64,000 bases of DNA from Brachionus rotundiformis. Lineage: Eukaryota; Rotifera; Eurotatoria; Ploima; Brachionidae. The stretch lies in NCBI GenBank assembly GCA_016802295.1, contig JAESIW010000020.1, forward strand, positions 3,809,302 to 3,873,301, read 5' to 3'. The notes beneath the pieces were generated by a model that saw nothing but the letters and a program-made list of their open reading frames with translations, ran no database searches and had not been told where the DNA came from. Within the stretch, counting starts at the first letter, position 1. Every line of letters starts with the position of its first letter. The position numbers and the translations under genes are program-made. Positions 34,867-46,965 of this stretch are shown one piece after another.

Positions 34867-37800
34867 ATGCCAAGTAATGCAGAAGAAAAAGAAAATCAAC
34901 CAAAATCAGCATCAACAGAAACTTTGAGTATGGTAGTTGAAGAATTGGGCGTGGCAAATATGGACTTGGAAAAAGAAGCAGAGCTCGATAGCTCAAAAAT
35001 ACTGAAAAGGAAGCTTAAAAGCGATTCTAGCCATGAAAATGGCGCTTGTGCGGCAATGACTGAAAATTTGAATGTCCTGAATCAGGCGGAATCGGAGACA
35101 AGCGAGCCTTCGACTAAAAAAAAATGCGACCAAAATCAAATACAAAATAAAAATTCCTACAAGCCATTTTATTCCATTAATTGTGACGATTTTCTTATCA
35201 GAATTGAAGCTATTAGTCAAGTGTACAAAAACGAAGATGATCTGGTGCAAAATTTGGAAATTGTTAAACTAAAACAAACCAAATTAAAGTATGAAAATCC
35301 ACACAAAACCTTGGTCAGATTTCAGCCAAAAAATCTAAAATCCAATCAACAAGTGGTTAAAAGCTCTCATTTTTACATTGGCAATCAAAAAGTCAAATTA
35401 TTCAACATTGGGCCAAGTTTTTCCAATTTCAACTTATCAAGTGAAAAATTTAAATTTTTTATCTATGAAAGCGTTTACGAAGTTGAAACTAAATTGATCA
35501 ACCTCAGCCCGGTAGTCTATGAATACCTTATTGATGCCGAAAATCGCGACCATTTTCTTATCATAAGTGACTGTGAAAACGGCATTACAGCTGACTGTCA
35601 TGAAAACAATTTCTTCCTAAAATTTGATAAAACACCACTGATCAACACTATTTTAAGATTAACTGCCTCTAATTACATAAATATATTACTAGATAAATTG
35701 GAATATCTAAATGATTCTATTAATTTTAGTTTTAAAATTTTTTTGGCACCAAAGTGCTGGAATGACAATTTAGTCACTTCTAATCCTTCATTTAACCTCC
35801 CTAATTCAAAAATTGCCAAAGACATTAACTTTGTCATGAGCAGCTTTTTTCCACTTCTCAGCAATAATCTGACTCTGGCCTCTTTTTACCAGAAGAATAA
35901 CATGGACGAGTTTTGCGAGACCAGTGATCAACGTAGCGAATCCGAAGTCAAAAACAGTAATGAGAACTTGTTCGATTTAATCTATGACCTGCACAATGAG
36001 AATGGGTCATTTGACGACCTAATTGGATGCAGTGGTGACTCTGTCATTCAACAATTGAGCTCTTTACGGCCTAATCTTCGACCATATCAAATAAAAGGTA
36101 TTAAATGGATGTTGTTCAGGGAGAATTTTAACTTCAACAAGTCCGCCCGAGCATATTCTTTGCCAGAAATTCACCCACTATATGTAAAACTGGTCAATAG
36201 AAGAAATGAGATTGTCTATTATCACAAGTTTTACTCAGTTTTGAGTAGAACAGCGCCTCTTAGACAGGAATCTTTGCCTGGTGGTATTTTGGCTGATGAA
36301 ATGGGCTTGGGAAAGACTGTGGAAATTTTGAGTTTGATAATGCTTAATACTAGAAATGACGATTTTAGCTTTAAATTTGAAAAATGCCAAATTGATAAGA
36401 AAAGACAAGAGCTAAATAAGAAGTCATTTAGTTGTTTGTGCGGAAATACACCTGAATCTTTTCAAGCTGACTCGTTTAAACGTAATCAGCATCAAAATGA
36501 CGATTCGGTGTATCAATATGTTGCTTGTTTAGTATGGACACATGTCAAATGTGTTAATTACAGAGGTCCAAAGCAAGAATTTTTGTGTCTTGAATGCTGT
36601 ACCAAAGTTTCTCCAATAAAGTCCGGATGTACTCTAATAGTTACACCGTCAGTGATAAGCTATCAATGGGCTGATGAAATAAGGAAACATGTGGACAAAA
36701 AACTGAATGTCCTTGTCTACAAAGGAACCAGTTCTGGTTTTGTTCAACCAAGAGACTTGGCCACATTGGACATTTGTATAACCACATACGATGTTCTAAC
36801 CAACGAACTCTCGCACGTATTTGCCATTGAAAATCAAAGGTCCCTGAGAAAAGCCAAAAGATACTCGAACATACCGAGTCCACTTATTTATGTAGAATGG
36901 TGGAGGGTGTGCCTGGACGAAGCTCAAATGGTACACTCGACAAATTCACGATGTGCCGAAATGGCAAATAGACTGCATGCAGTTAACAGATGGTGCGTAA
37001 CAGGTACGCCCATTGGTCGTTCCCTCGAAGATCTTCACGGCTTGTTTACCTTCATTCGCGAAGACCCGTACATGGACAAAAAATGGTTCAAGTACTGTTT
37101 ATTTGAACCCTTTCAAATGGGAGATAGAATGCCAATGGCAAAAGCAGTCAGCAATGTATTATGGCGAACATCAAAAAAATTTGTTGAGCATCAAATAAAT
37201 ATACCAAAACAAACTGAGATATGTTACTGGATCGATTTTTCTCCTTTTGAAGCCCATTTATACCAACGAGTACTGGAAATATTTAGAGAAAGCCGAAAAA
37301 ATTCTTTCAAGGGAACAGATAACAACCAACCTAATTCAGAAAGTAATCAATTACACCACGACGAGAGTGAAAGTGTTGAGAGTTTTTTTTCCAAATATTT
37401 ACATGGCAACATGAGACTTGATGAAATAGAAAGGTCAACTATTGACCAAGTATACTTTTGTTTAAATTGTGTTTTTATAAATATTTGAAATTTGCAAATA
37501 AGGTTTTGGCACCCGTGTTGGATTTACGTTTAGCATGCAATCATCCACAGTTGATTCTCAGAAAGCGCTCATTTATGGCACAAGGCGCTTTACCTAGGAA
37601 AAAAGAAAAGTATTCTCATTCAAAATAGGTTAATTATCTCTTAGTTTTTATCTCTAAGGCTGTTAACCATGGAAAAGTCGCTACAGATTTTGACTAAAAA
37701 AACTCAAAATGAATGCGATAGCATTTTTAGAACCATGACTATGCATTCAAATGCCATTGCTGGTCTTCATATTATACAAGATCAGGTAAAATTTTAAGTC

Positions 37801-40559
37801 TAATAATTCTTATTTTTACCATTAGTTGGCAAACTAAGCATTTTTAAAAATTTTATTCAAAAATTCTGGCTTTATATTTTCAAATTAAATAGATAATTTA
37901 TGAACATACTAAATAAATGTTTAATTAAACAAAAAATCAAAAAAGCATTTGTTTGAGAAAAAATTACCAAGCATAATAAAAAATATTTTGCCAAAAAAAT
38001 CAATTCAAAATAGAATGCATAATAAAAAGGCTATTTAGAAATGTTTATTTTTATTTTCTTATGTATACTTTTAAAGCGCTTATAAACTTTAAAAAATTCT
38101 CTTAATATTCTGCTAATGATCGAAAATTGCTCGTATGAAAAGGTTATAAAAATCAGATAAAGAAATCAACAAATTTCATCTTAATTTAAACAAAACATAT
38201 TATTTAAATAAGAAAAAAAAATTATCATTTTAATGATTTTAATTTTCAAAGCTTAGTGATGCAATACAAATTTACCAAGACATTTTGGATTCAGAGAAAA
38301 ACTACGATCATGATGTGAGCCTGGATCTCATTCAAAAAGTTCACACATACCACAATTATTTAGAATTAATTAAAAAAAGCATTGAAAATAGACAAAAAAA
38401 TCAAGAATTGAATCAAAATGAAGCTACCAAATTACATTCTCAAATAGGAGATTTGACTAAAAAATTGAATCAATGTGAAAACCAATATAAAGCATCTTAT
38501 ATAGAAAATAAGCACAAAGAAGAACAAAAATTCCTTAAAACCACCAAAAATGTAAGCTCAAATTTAAAAAATATAAAAAAACCTCAGCAAATTATTGATG
38601 TGCTCGATATTTTGGAAAATATAAAAGCTTGTGGACAAAAAAATGACTTCTGGGATCATATGAGCAAAGAATTTTCAATGATAAGCTATTTTGAAGCAAA
38701 CCAGCAAAATCAGACTCAAGTTAAATATGCATATACTTTTTGTGGACGAACCATAAAAACTATTAATGAGCTTGAGTTGATATTTACTTCTGAATTTGAG
38801 TCAATCATTAGCTCTCGTAATGATTTTCTTAGTTGTTTGAGTGAGTTTATTGGCGATGTTCAAAATGAATTGGTCACCGAGGCAGCTGATTGTCATTTGT
38901 CAGAAAAAATGGGTAATCTGAGACCAAATAAAGGCAAAAAAAGCCAGAAGTGCAAGCTTTGCCAGTCTGATCAGATATTTAAGTCATATGCCAAACATTT
39001 GTTTTCGAATTCGACAGATGCTGTAAAACTAATGAGCAAACAAGATGAGTCTGATGATGGCGAGGATGAGACCATAATGAGCAGAACTACTAGTGATTTG
39101 GAAAAATTGATCAAATTGATATATTGGTACTGTAGATCAGAAAAAAGCTTAGTTTCAAATAATGAAAAGCTTAGAGAAATTCTCGAATTTTATTCTTTAA
39201 TTAAAACAGAGTTTCAGCATTCGCGCCAATTTTGGGTCAGTGTTTCCAACTTGGTTAATTCAATGGACGAGTTAGAAATGTGTAAAATAAGACTTCGACT
39301 TGCTCAACCTGGAGAGACAAACATCAAAAAACACGACTACATAATTGATCCTAGTCTAATTAATTATCATCTAATGAACCATGAAAACGAAAGAAAAATC
39401 AACAAGTCGTTGCTCTCCAAAAAGCTTGGTCAGCTTCTTTATCTGAAGCATTCTTCTAAACAATATTCTTTGAATGAAAATCAGGAAAATACTGACCTAT
39501 GTCCAATATGTCAATGTAATTTAGGCTTTGAGGTAAAATAATTTTAATCTAATTTAGATGAGTTTTAAATTTTCTCTTATTTAAGTGGTATGTTCTTTCT
39601 TGTGGACACTTATTTTGTAGAGATTGCTACACCAGTTTGCTGAACACAGAGAATTCTTTTTACCATAATTCAAAAAGATGCATTCGGTGCCCGATGTGCA
39701 GGGAAAATTGTTTCCATGACGAGTCTCATTTGGTCAGTACGAAAAAAATCATTGAGGCCAGTCCAGAGTCACAAAATGCCAAACAGAGCTTTAAATCGAA
39801 TGAAGATGATGAATATTCTTTGGATAAAGAATCGCTTATTCTGAAAAATGTCAAAATAAAGGTAATTTTATTTGGACTAAAATTTATGTTTAATAAAGAA
39901 AATTAATATTATTAATAAAATAATTTAAATTGTGGTTAAATTAAAATGAGAAAATTTTTAAAAAAATTAAAATTTTATTATAATTTTAAAAATTTATTAA
40001 GGGTGACTCTAATTCGGCAAAAGTTGAAAGTATTGTCAAGTGTTTGGTTAAAATTTTGACACAAAATAGTGACGCCAAATGTCTGGTATTTTCAGAGCAT
40101 GTAACAATGCTAGACTTGATAATTGACTTGCTTAACACAAACTCAATATCATACTGCTATGTAAAAGATAGCCAGACCTTTCAAAAAAAGATAGATATGT
40201 TCAAAAGGGACAAAGGAATTAGTGTTCTACTAATGCCTTATTCCTTCGGTGCCAATGGTTTGAATGTAATCGAAGCAACACATGTTTTGCTAGTCGAGCC
40301 AACTTTAAACAAATCTCAGGAAATTCAGTCTATTGGAAGGGTGCATAGAATTGGTCAAACAAAGCCAACATTCATTTATCGATTTATGGTCAAAAACTCT
40401 ATAGAAGAGCACGTTTATTCAATGTTTAAGACGAACACTACTTATTCGGCAGGCCATGATGAAAGCCAACCTCTATGCTCAAAGTCACTTGGCCATAAGG
40501 AGAGCAAAGTATCCTATCTAACAATAACTGATGTTAAAAAACTATTTTTAAGCCTTTAA
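34867..40559 (+). CDS. SHPRH: E3 ubiquitin ligase / SNF2 helicase SHPRH
   Basis: Six exons, 34867-37449, 37503-37609, 37659-37785, 38252-39532, 39586-39861 and 40002-40559, give 1643 residues (human 1683). SHPRH is a nuclear Swi2/Snf2 translocase with a RING finger inserted in the motor; it ubiquitinates PCNA with UBC13 in DNA damage tolerance. In order: disordered N-terminus with KKK basic patches; motif I ADEMGLGKT (about 477-485); a PHD-like zinc region (about 522-578); motif II DEAQ (about 684); motif III WCVTGTP; a coiled helical insert; RING CPIC...CGHLFC...CPMC (about 1357-1406); and motif VI GRVHRIGQ near 1570. The linker-histone H15 domain found in human SHPRH between motif I and the PHD is missing, and one PHD zinc ligand looks lost (see findings). 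Intron 3 is 466 bases; the others are about 50-140. Confidence 0.95.
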
Positions 40560-40941
40560 ATACTCTATTTTTCCAAGATAAAAGACTGCGAACCTATTTA
40601 AAAATTTGTAAATAATTAATTTTTACGACTTCTTTCTACTTAGTAAAATTAATCAATGAGGAAAGAAGCGTATGATTTTTAATTTTTTTGTGCTTTAAAT
40701 TATGATGATGTATTAAAATTAAATTAAAAACCATATTTTCCAGCAATTTTGTTATTTTAAAACGTAAAGTATAAAATTTAATAAAGTTTTTTTTGTATAG
40801 ACTATTTATAATATAAAAAAATTATATAAGTTATTAAAATTTTAAACACTTTAAACTGTTTGATGAAACTTCAATTATGAGTTAAACTATCTAATTTTTA
40901 ATAGTTTAGACGAAACTTAGACATAATTTTCATTTAACAAA
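40560..40941. other. Short intergenic spacer
   Basis: 382 bases between the SHPRH stop and the CPOX start, both on plus. It must serve as SHPRH 3' end and CPOX promoter. Nothing else is seen. Confidence 0.5.
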
Positions 40942-42786
40942 ATGTTCCATAAATTGTATGGCACAATCTATACATTCGCCAAGCGAAATTCGGATGGGTA
41001 AATAATTAATTTTTTAGAATAATTATAACAATACTAAAATCATAAAATTTATCATTTTTTAGTGATCTTAAATTTTAAGTTAACTTTTAAAAAAATGCTA
41101 AATACTAAAAATTAATGTAATTAATCAAATTTAATTTTTTTTAAATAATAATATATTTTTTTTATTTTTTTAGTATATTTTACACTGCAGTCGGTGGTGG
41201 TTTGTTGACGTTTTTCACTGTGAACAAAGACAACCTGTCACCCGACAAAAAGCCACATTATGCCTTTTCCTTTTTTCCCTCAAACAACATTGAGTTAGAC
41301 GATTGTTTAACAAATACCATCACGCCTGAAGACGAACTTAAGGCCAAGAAAGATGTTATGCGATGTCGAATGGAAGCATTTATCACTAATTTACAAGGAC
41401 AAATTATCAAAAAACTTCAAACATTCGAGCCCGAGCAAAAATTTGCTGTTGATAGATGGCTTAGGAAAGAGGTAAATTTACTTAAGTAAAATATTTTTAA
41501 AATTAAATAAAATAATATATAAACAACATGAAAAATCGATTTATTTCTATAACTAAATATTAAAGGGTGGTGGTGGAATCACTTGTATTATCCAAGATGG
41601 TCAAGTATTCGAAAGAGGTGCTGTTAACATTTCTGTTGTTAGGGGAAATTTGCCCAAAGGAGCTGTTGCCGAAATGCGAGCAAGGTAACTAATAAATTAA
41701 CAATATTAAAAATACTTCTCTTAAAGATTAAAAAGTTAAGTGTTCGTTCAGAATTTTATTTTTTCAAAATTTATTTCTCTACTATGAATATTAAATTTCC
41801 TTTAACTAAATATTATAAAACCTATTATAAAATTTAAAAAAAATCTTGTTTTGGTAAACTCAAATTTTAATAGTCTTCTTATAAAAAAGGGGGAAAAATA
41901 CAATTCCAACTGACAAGGATCTGCCATTTTTTGCTTGTGGTATTAGTTCGGTTATTCACCCAGTAAATTATTATCTTAAATTTGAATTTATCTAACGATT
42001 TATTAAAAACAAAAAGAGAAATCCCTATGTTCCTACAGTTCATTTTAACTACAGATATTTTGAAGTAGAAGTTGCGCCGAACAAATATGAATGGTGGTTC
42101 GGCGGCGGAACTGACTTAACCCCTTATTATCTGGATGAACAAGTAACAATGATTTCTATTATCTTATACAAATGAGTCTAAAAATTTAACTCAAAAGGAT
42201 GCAAAACATTTTCATCAAACTTTGAAAAATGCTTGTGACAAGCACGACAAGAGTTTTTATGGTAGATTCAAAAAATGGTGCGATGAGTACTTTGTAATCA
42301 AGCATAGAAATGAATGTCGTGGTGTAGGTGGAATATTTTTCGACGATTTTGACAAGCCAGACCAAAAGGGAGCTTTTGAATTTATCAAGTCATGTGGTAA
42401 TTCTGTTTTACCAAGTTATATACCTCTTGTAGAAAAGAACATGGCCAAAGGATATGGATACAAAGAAAGGTATTTAGTAAGAAAATAAATAAATTGTTCC
42501 TTAAACTTTGGCAAAAGAGAGTGGCAATTGCTGAGAAGGGGCAGATATGTGGAATTTAATTTGATTTATGACCGTGGAACAAAGTTTGGCTTATTGACTC
42601 CAGGTGCAAAAATCGAATCCATCCTTGTCTCTTTGCCATTGACAGCGGTATTTTTTTATCTTTAATTATCAAGTGTAATTATGTATTTATTTGCTTTAGA
42701 AATGGTCGTACAAGCATGAACCAGAAGTTGGAAGTGAAGAACATAAATTGTTCGAAGTCTTGAAAAACCCAAAAGATTGGCTCTAA
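40942..42786 (+). CDS. CPOX: Coproporphyrinogen III oxidase, oxygen-dependent
   Basis: Eight exons, 40942-40997, 41174-41471, 41566-41684, 41890-41962, 42017-42142, 42198-42469, 42518-42647 and 42700-42786, give 386 residues. The enzyme decarboxylates coproporphyrinogen III to protoporphyrinogen IX in the mitochondrial intermembrane space, the step before PPOX in heme synthesis. The N-terminus MFHKLYGTIYTFAKRNSDG is basic and is followed by a hydrophobic stretch (IFYTAVGGGLLTFF), a two-part import signal fitting that location. Family blocks: MRCRMEAFI, VDRWLRKEGGGGI, SSVIHPRNPYVPTVHFNYRY, WWFGGGTDLTPYYL, GVGGIFFDDFD, LPSYIPLVEK, RRGRYVEFNLIYDRGTKFGL and a C-terminal NPKDWL. All expected catalytic blocks are intact. 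The first exon is only 56 bases. Confidence 0.96.
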
Positions 42787-43606
42787 TCACATAAAAAATA
42801 AAATTAAAATTTTTATGAAATAAAAATGAATTAGAAAAAAACAAAAGTTTTTTATTAATCAAAGCTGTTCCTGTTCATGGTATTTATCTAGTCTGAAACC
42901 ATAGAAACAGACAAATAGATCAACTAATCATTTTAATTAAGATGAGAGTTTTAAAAATAAAAAAAAAACTTTAATTAAATTAGTGTTGATTTTTTGCATT
43001 GGAAAATGTAATTCAACTTTTAAGTCTTTTAGTTAAATTTTTTCATGATCTGTAATTTTAATAGAATCACCTTAAATTAAAAATATCTATTACGGATTTT
43101 TATTTTGTTTATATTAACTTATGAAACTCTTTAGGGTCTTTCTTATGCAATATAAACATAAAATGTCTTTTACTCTTAGGCATTAATACAAAATTAAAAC
43201 CTAATAAAGTTATGAATGAGCGACAGGGATTCAATCAAGACACAAACAGCTACTTTCTTAGATCGATTTGTTTTTTTTAGGTTTAATATAAATTAAAATA
43301 AAATGTCATTGAAAAGAGTTTTTTTTTCAAATTTACCTGAAAAAGTACTCATTTTGGACATTAAAATTAATTAATACTTTGCATATGCCTTTTTCATACA
43401 ACAAATTAATTACTATATTGGTTCGAATCAACCTTTAGCTTTCATCAAGGATCAAAATTAATATAGAAAAAAAATATCCTCAATTTAAAATGTAGATTTT
43501 TTTTAAAGTTATTTAATTGTAAAAAAATACATAAAGATTTTTTTATCTAGAATTGATTTGTAAATTTTACTAATTAAGATATTCATTTTTATTAATTAAA
43601 ATTAAA
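42787..43606. other. Intergenic, no gene seen
   Basis: AT-rich spacer between two plus-strand genes. No further feature is supported. Confidence 0.5.
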
Positions 43607-46600
43607 ATGAATGCAGGAAAATTTAAATTGGATTTTTTGGTAAGTTCATTTTTTATTCAACAGTGGTGGAGCCGTAAGATGCGCATTTCAGGTGATCAAA
43701 TTAAACATATTTGGAAAAACATTTTTTTTATCCTATATTTTAGCTTAATCTTAATATGGACCAATTTATAGGTTGTTATTTTTAATTATTTATAACTTTT
43801 ATATTTTTTAAATTTTGAGTTTTCTTGTGAGATTTCTCTTTAATCTCAAATAAACGACAAATATTATTTTTTATAGAAAGAGAAAATTAAATTAGCTAGC
43901 AAATAAAGCCAATATAACTAAAAAAAATTTATATTTGTCTAATGGATAGCTTGGCATTTATATTTTTTTAAGGAAAGGACTTGATTTTTTTTTAATTTAG
44001 TTAAGCTTAAAATTTTTTATTTAGATATTTTTTAAAAAGTACAATGACCAAGTTGCCATCGATTTTGTCAAAGGGCGATTTATCCAAGAAACCAAAGCGC
44101 CGAAAACCAACCGAAGAAATATTCAAAATGGTAATCAAATATTTAAAAATTTAAATTTTATTTTCAAATCGTCACTTTTAATATTTCATGAGTTCTTGGC
44201 AACGATTTAAATGCTTAAATAGTCAAGTAAAAATTATAAATAAAGTCCCTAAACCATACTTAGACTGAATACAATATAACCCCTTGTCGGACAAATTATA
44301 ATTGGAGTAATTTTGAATAGGATATTTATAGTCAAATAATCTAATAAATCTTCATTAAAATAAAAATACCTGATCTATTTGTTTTTAAGCTAACAACTTC
44401 ACGTATTTACCTTTTATTTAATATTATTTTCTCTTTAAAAATCCATTTAAATGTGAATTGTTTATATTTGTCAGTTTCTTGTGTTTGCAGTAAATAATTC
44501 ACTAGGCAACAAAAGAAACAAAATTGTAATAATTATTCTCGGGGAATAATTCAATTGGAATATTTTGAAGTAGTTTTGTTGTTGTTGTTTTATTTGTTGC
44601 AACAACAATTGGAACAATAAATTGGGAGCCAAGTCTATGTTGAATTAAGTCATGTAATGAGCATTTTAAGCTTAAAAAAGCACTATCTAGCCTCTGATTA
44701 ATGATTTATAGAAATCAACATTTTACTAAAAAATTTTTAATTTTAAAAAATTTTGAGACTAAAATGATTTGTCAAAAATTGGTTTAGATTACGAATTTGC
44801 TTAATGAATTACAGTGTTAATAAGCTTGTAATCAAATAAAGAAATTCAATGCTACAGAGTTTTTAGATTTTTTTTTGAAAAATCAACTTTAATTTATAAC
44901 AAAAAAAAGCTTTAATTATGCCGTCTAAAACTTTCCAGCCTTTGTTGTTTGATTCGTTCAAATATAGGTACCCGGAAACTACTTATGTCGACCATTATGG
45001 AAAAAAATCTAAGAGAAAAGAGTTTAAGACTGTTTGTAGAGCTTTTTCGGGTGTCGTTTCGCAACGAGACCGTATGACCGTGATGAATCAACGCGCTAGG
45101 CCTTTTACTTCTTCCAGCTTTGCCAAGTCTCTTGAAAAAGCTACTAGTAAAAATTTTTACAGTATCAAAACTGATGTAAATTTGAAAATAAATTTAAACT
45201 TATCAATCAAATATAGTTAATATTATTTTGTTTTATTAATTTTTAAATTCGATAGGTTGATTTTGATAACCGGATTGTAACACAGACAATTAGTAATCGA
45301 GGCTCTTCGGCCGGAAATAGCTCTATATCAATCAAAAAATTGGACTTGGAGCACCAAACCAAACCAAAATTGGTCTCACCTCCACCTCCGACTCCTCCAG
45401 ATTGTAAATTTTTAAGATTCTTAATTTTGCTTGAAATAATAAAATATATTCCTAATTATTAATTTCACAATTTGGCTCACCTAAGGGTTTAGTCTTTATT
45501 ATTGGCACTAGCTAAATCATGGTCACGAATACTTTGCTCACTTTTTCCCAAAGGGAATTGATTTTCTTTTCAAAAAAATAATGACTTTGTTTTTCAATTT
45601 TTTTAAAAAATATTATTTTCAACAAAATCTTTATGTATTGATAGCAGCTTCACCAGTCAAGACAATAGTTGAATCACCATTAGAACAATTGGAAAAAGCA
45701 GCTGAAAACATGTCCATTCATAGAATAGTAGAAAAGAAAGAGCCTAAACATGATTACCATTGGATGGTATATACCCAAGAAGAAACGCCTTCTTATATAA
45801 TAGAGGCGAAAAAAAGACTCGGACAGATCAGACAACCTAACGTAGCTCCCAATCAGCTAAATGAAAAACCACCCAAAGCTCCTGAAAAAGTAAAAATCAA
45901 ACAGGAGCCAGTGATTATTCAAGAAGATGTGGTCGAAAAACCACAAATAATTAAACATTGGATGCAATGGGATAATCCAAGAACGCCAGAAAATGTATCC
46001 GATATTAGACGAAGGTTGGGAGATGGTAGATATAAGAAAAATACTAGTATATCTTATGCAAGATCACATACTGTTTCTCCAATCAGTTCTGCACTGCGTA
46101 AATCAGATAGTGCCAGTTCCAAAAGAGATGAAAAGACTGCTGAATGTGAACAAGAACAAAGATTTAGTGAAGAAGAGACTCAAACGCTTGAAAAAGACCT
46201 GGAGACAAATGGTGTTAAATATTTAGTGGCATACGAACCCCAAACCGAATATACTCAAACAAGCTTTAAAACTAATCTTCCATACTATCATCAAATAGCG
46301 CACAACTTTAACTATTTTGACAAGCAAAATGAAAACATTGATGAAGAATTGAATAATTTGAATTTAGAATCTGGCAACGAAACTAAAAAATTCATTTTAC
46401 CAGCAGGTGAAAATGATAAAGTAAATGGTGATCCAAACGCAAACCAAAATTCGAAATCTGTACCTTTTCAGGCTTGGTTAAAAAGTGCTGATGACCAAGG
46501 TTTGTGTTTAATGGTCAATAAAACTATAGACTAAGAAAAAATTAATTAATTTTTTATCAAAGATCGAGAGGCAGTATTGAAAATTTTAAATGATATAGAG

Positions 46601-46965
46601 AAAGAAAAATCGAGAACAGTTCAATATGAGTCAAGAATTAATAGTAGATTGACAACTGCAAGACCACAATCTAATCAGAGCAAAATTAGGAACAAAAACA
46701 CCACAAGCCAACAATCGAACCAATCTCAAGTTTTGCTGAAAAAACGTCCTACGACCTCTAGTAGTATTAGAAAACTCGGAGTCACTAGAAATAAATACCA
46801 AGCGCCAGTTGATGAAAACTTGGAAAAAATTTTCCTCAAGCATACACTTTGGTCAAATGAAATAAATGGGTAGGATACATTTTTTTTCTCATCTAAGATC
46901 TTAATATAAAATTAATCTTCTTTATTCAAAGACCTTCCACTGTTCATTTTGGTTACAATGTCTAA
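43607..46965 (+). CDS. Unrecognised protein with two W-M...R-L-G repeats
   Basis: Seven exons, 43607-43639, 44040-44130, 44910-45175, 45256-45403, 45645-46499, 46563-46869 and 46932-46965, give 577 residues. The first two exons are inferred from a GTAAGT donor, open frames and matching phase; without them translation could start at the in-frame ATG at 44918. The N-terminal 110 residues are well ordered in look, with TFQPLLFDSFKYRYPE and a basic GKKSKRKEFK. A proline-rich stretch SPPPPTPPD follows, then two copies of a module: HWMVYTQEETPSYIIEAKKR leading to L-G (about 215-238) and HWMQWDNPRTPENVSDIRRR leading to L-G (about 283-305). The remainder is Ser/Gln/Asn-rich and ends GPSTVHFGYNV. No membrane span or signal peptide. 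I recognise no family; introns 1 and 2 are 400 and 779 bases. Confidence 0.75.

Noticed and set aside
44041..44131. Basic peptide starting at the ATG at 44044
   Set aside because: The other frame (TAC AAT GAC...) is open, joins in phase to exons on both sides and looks more like protein.
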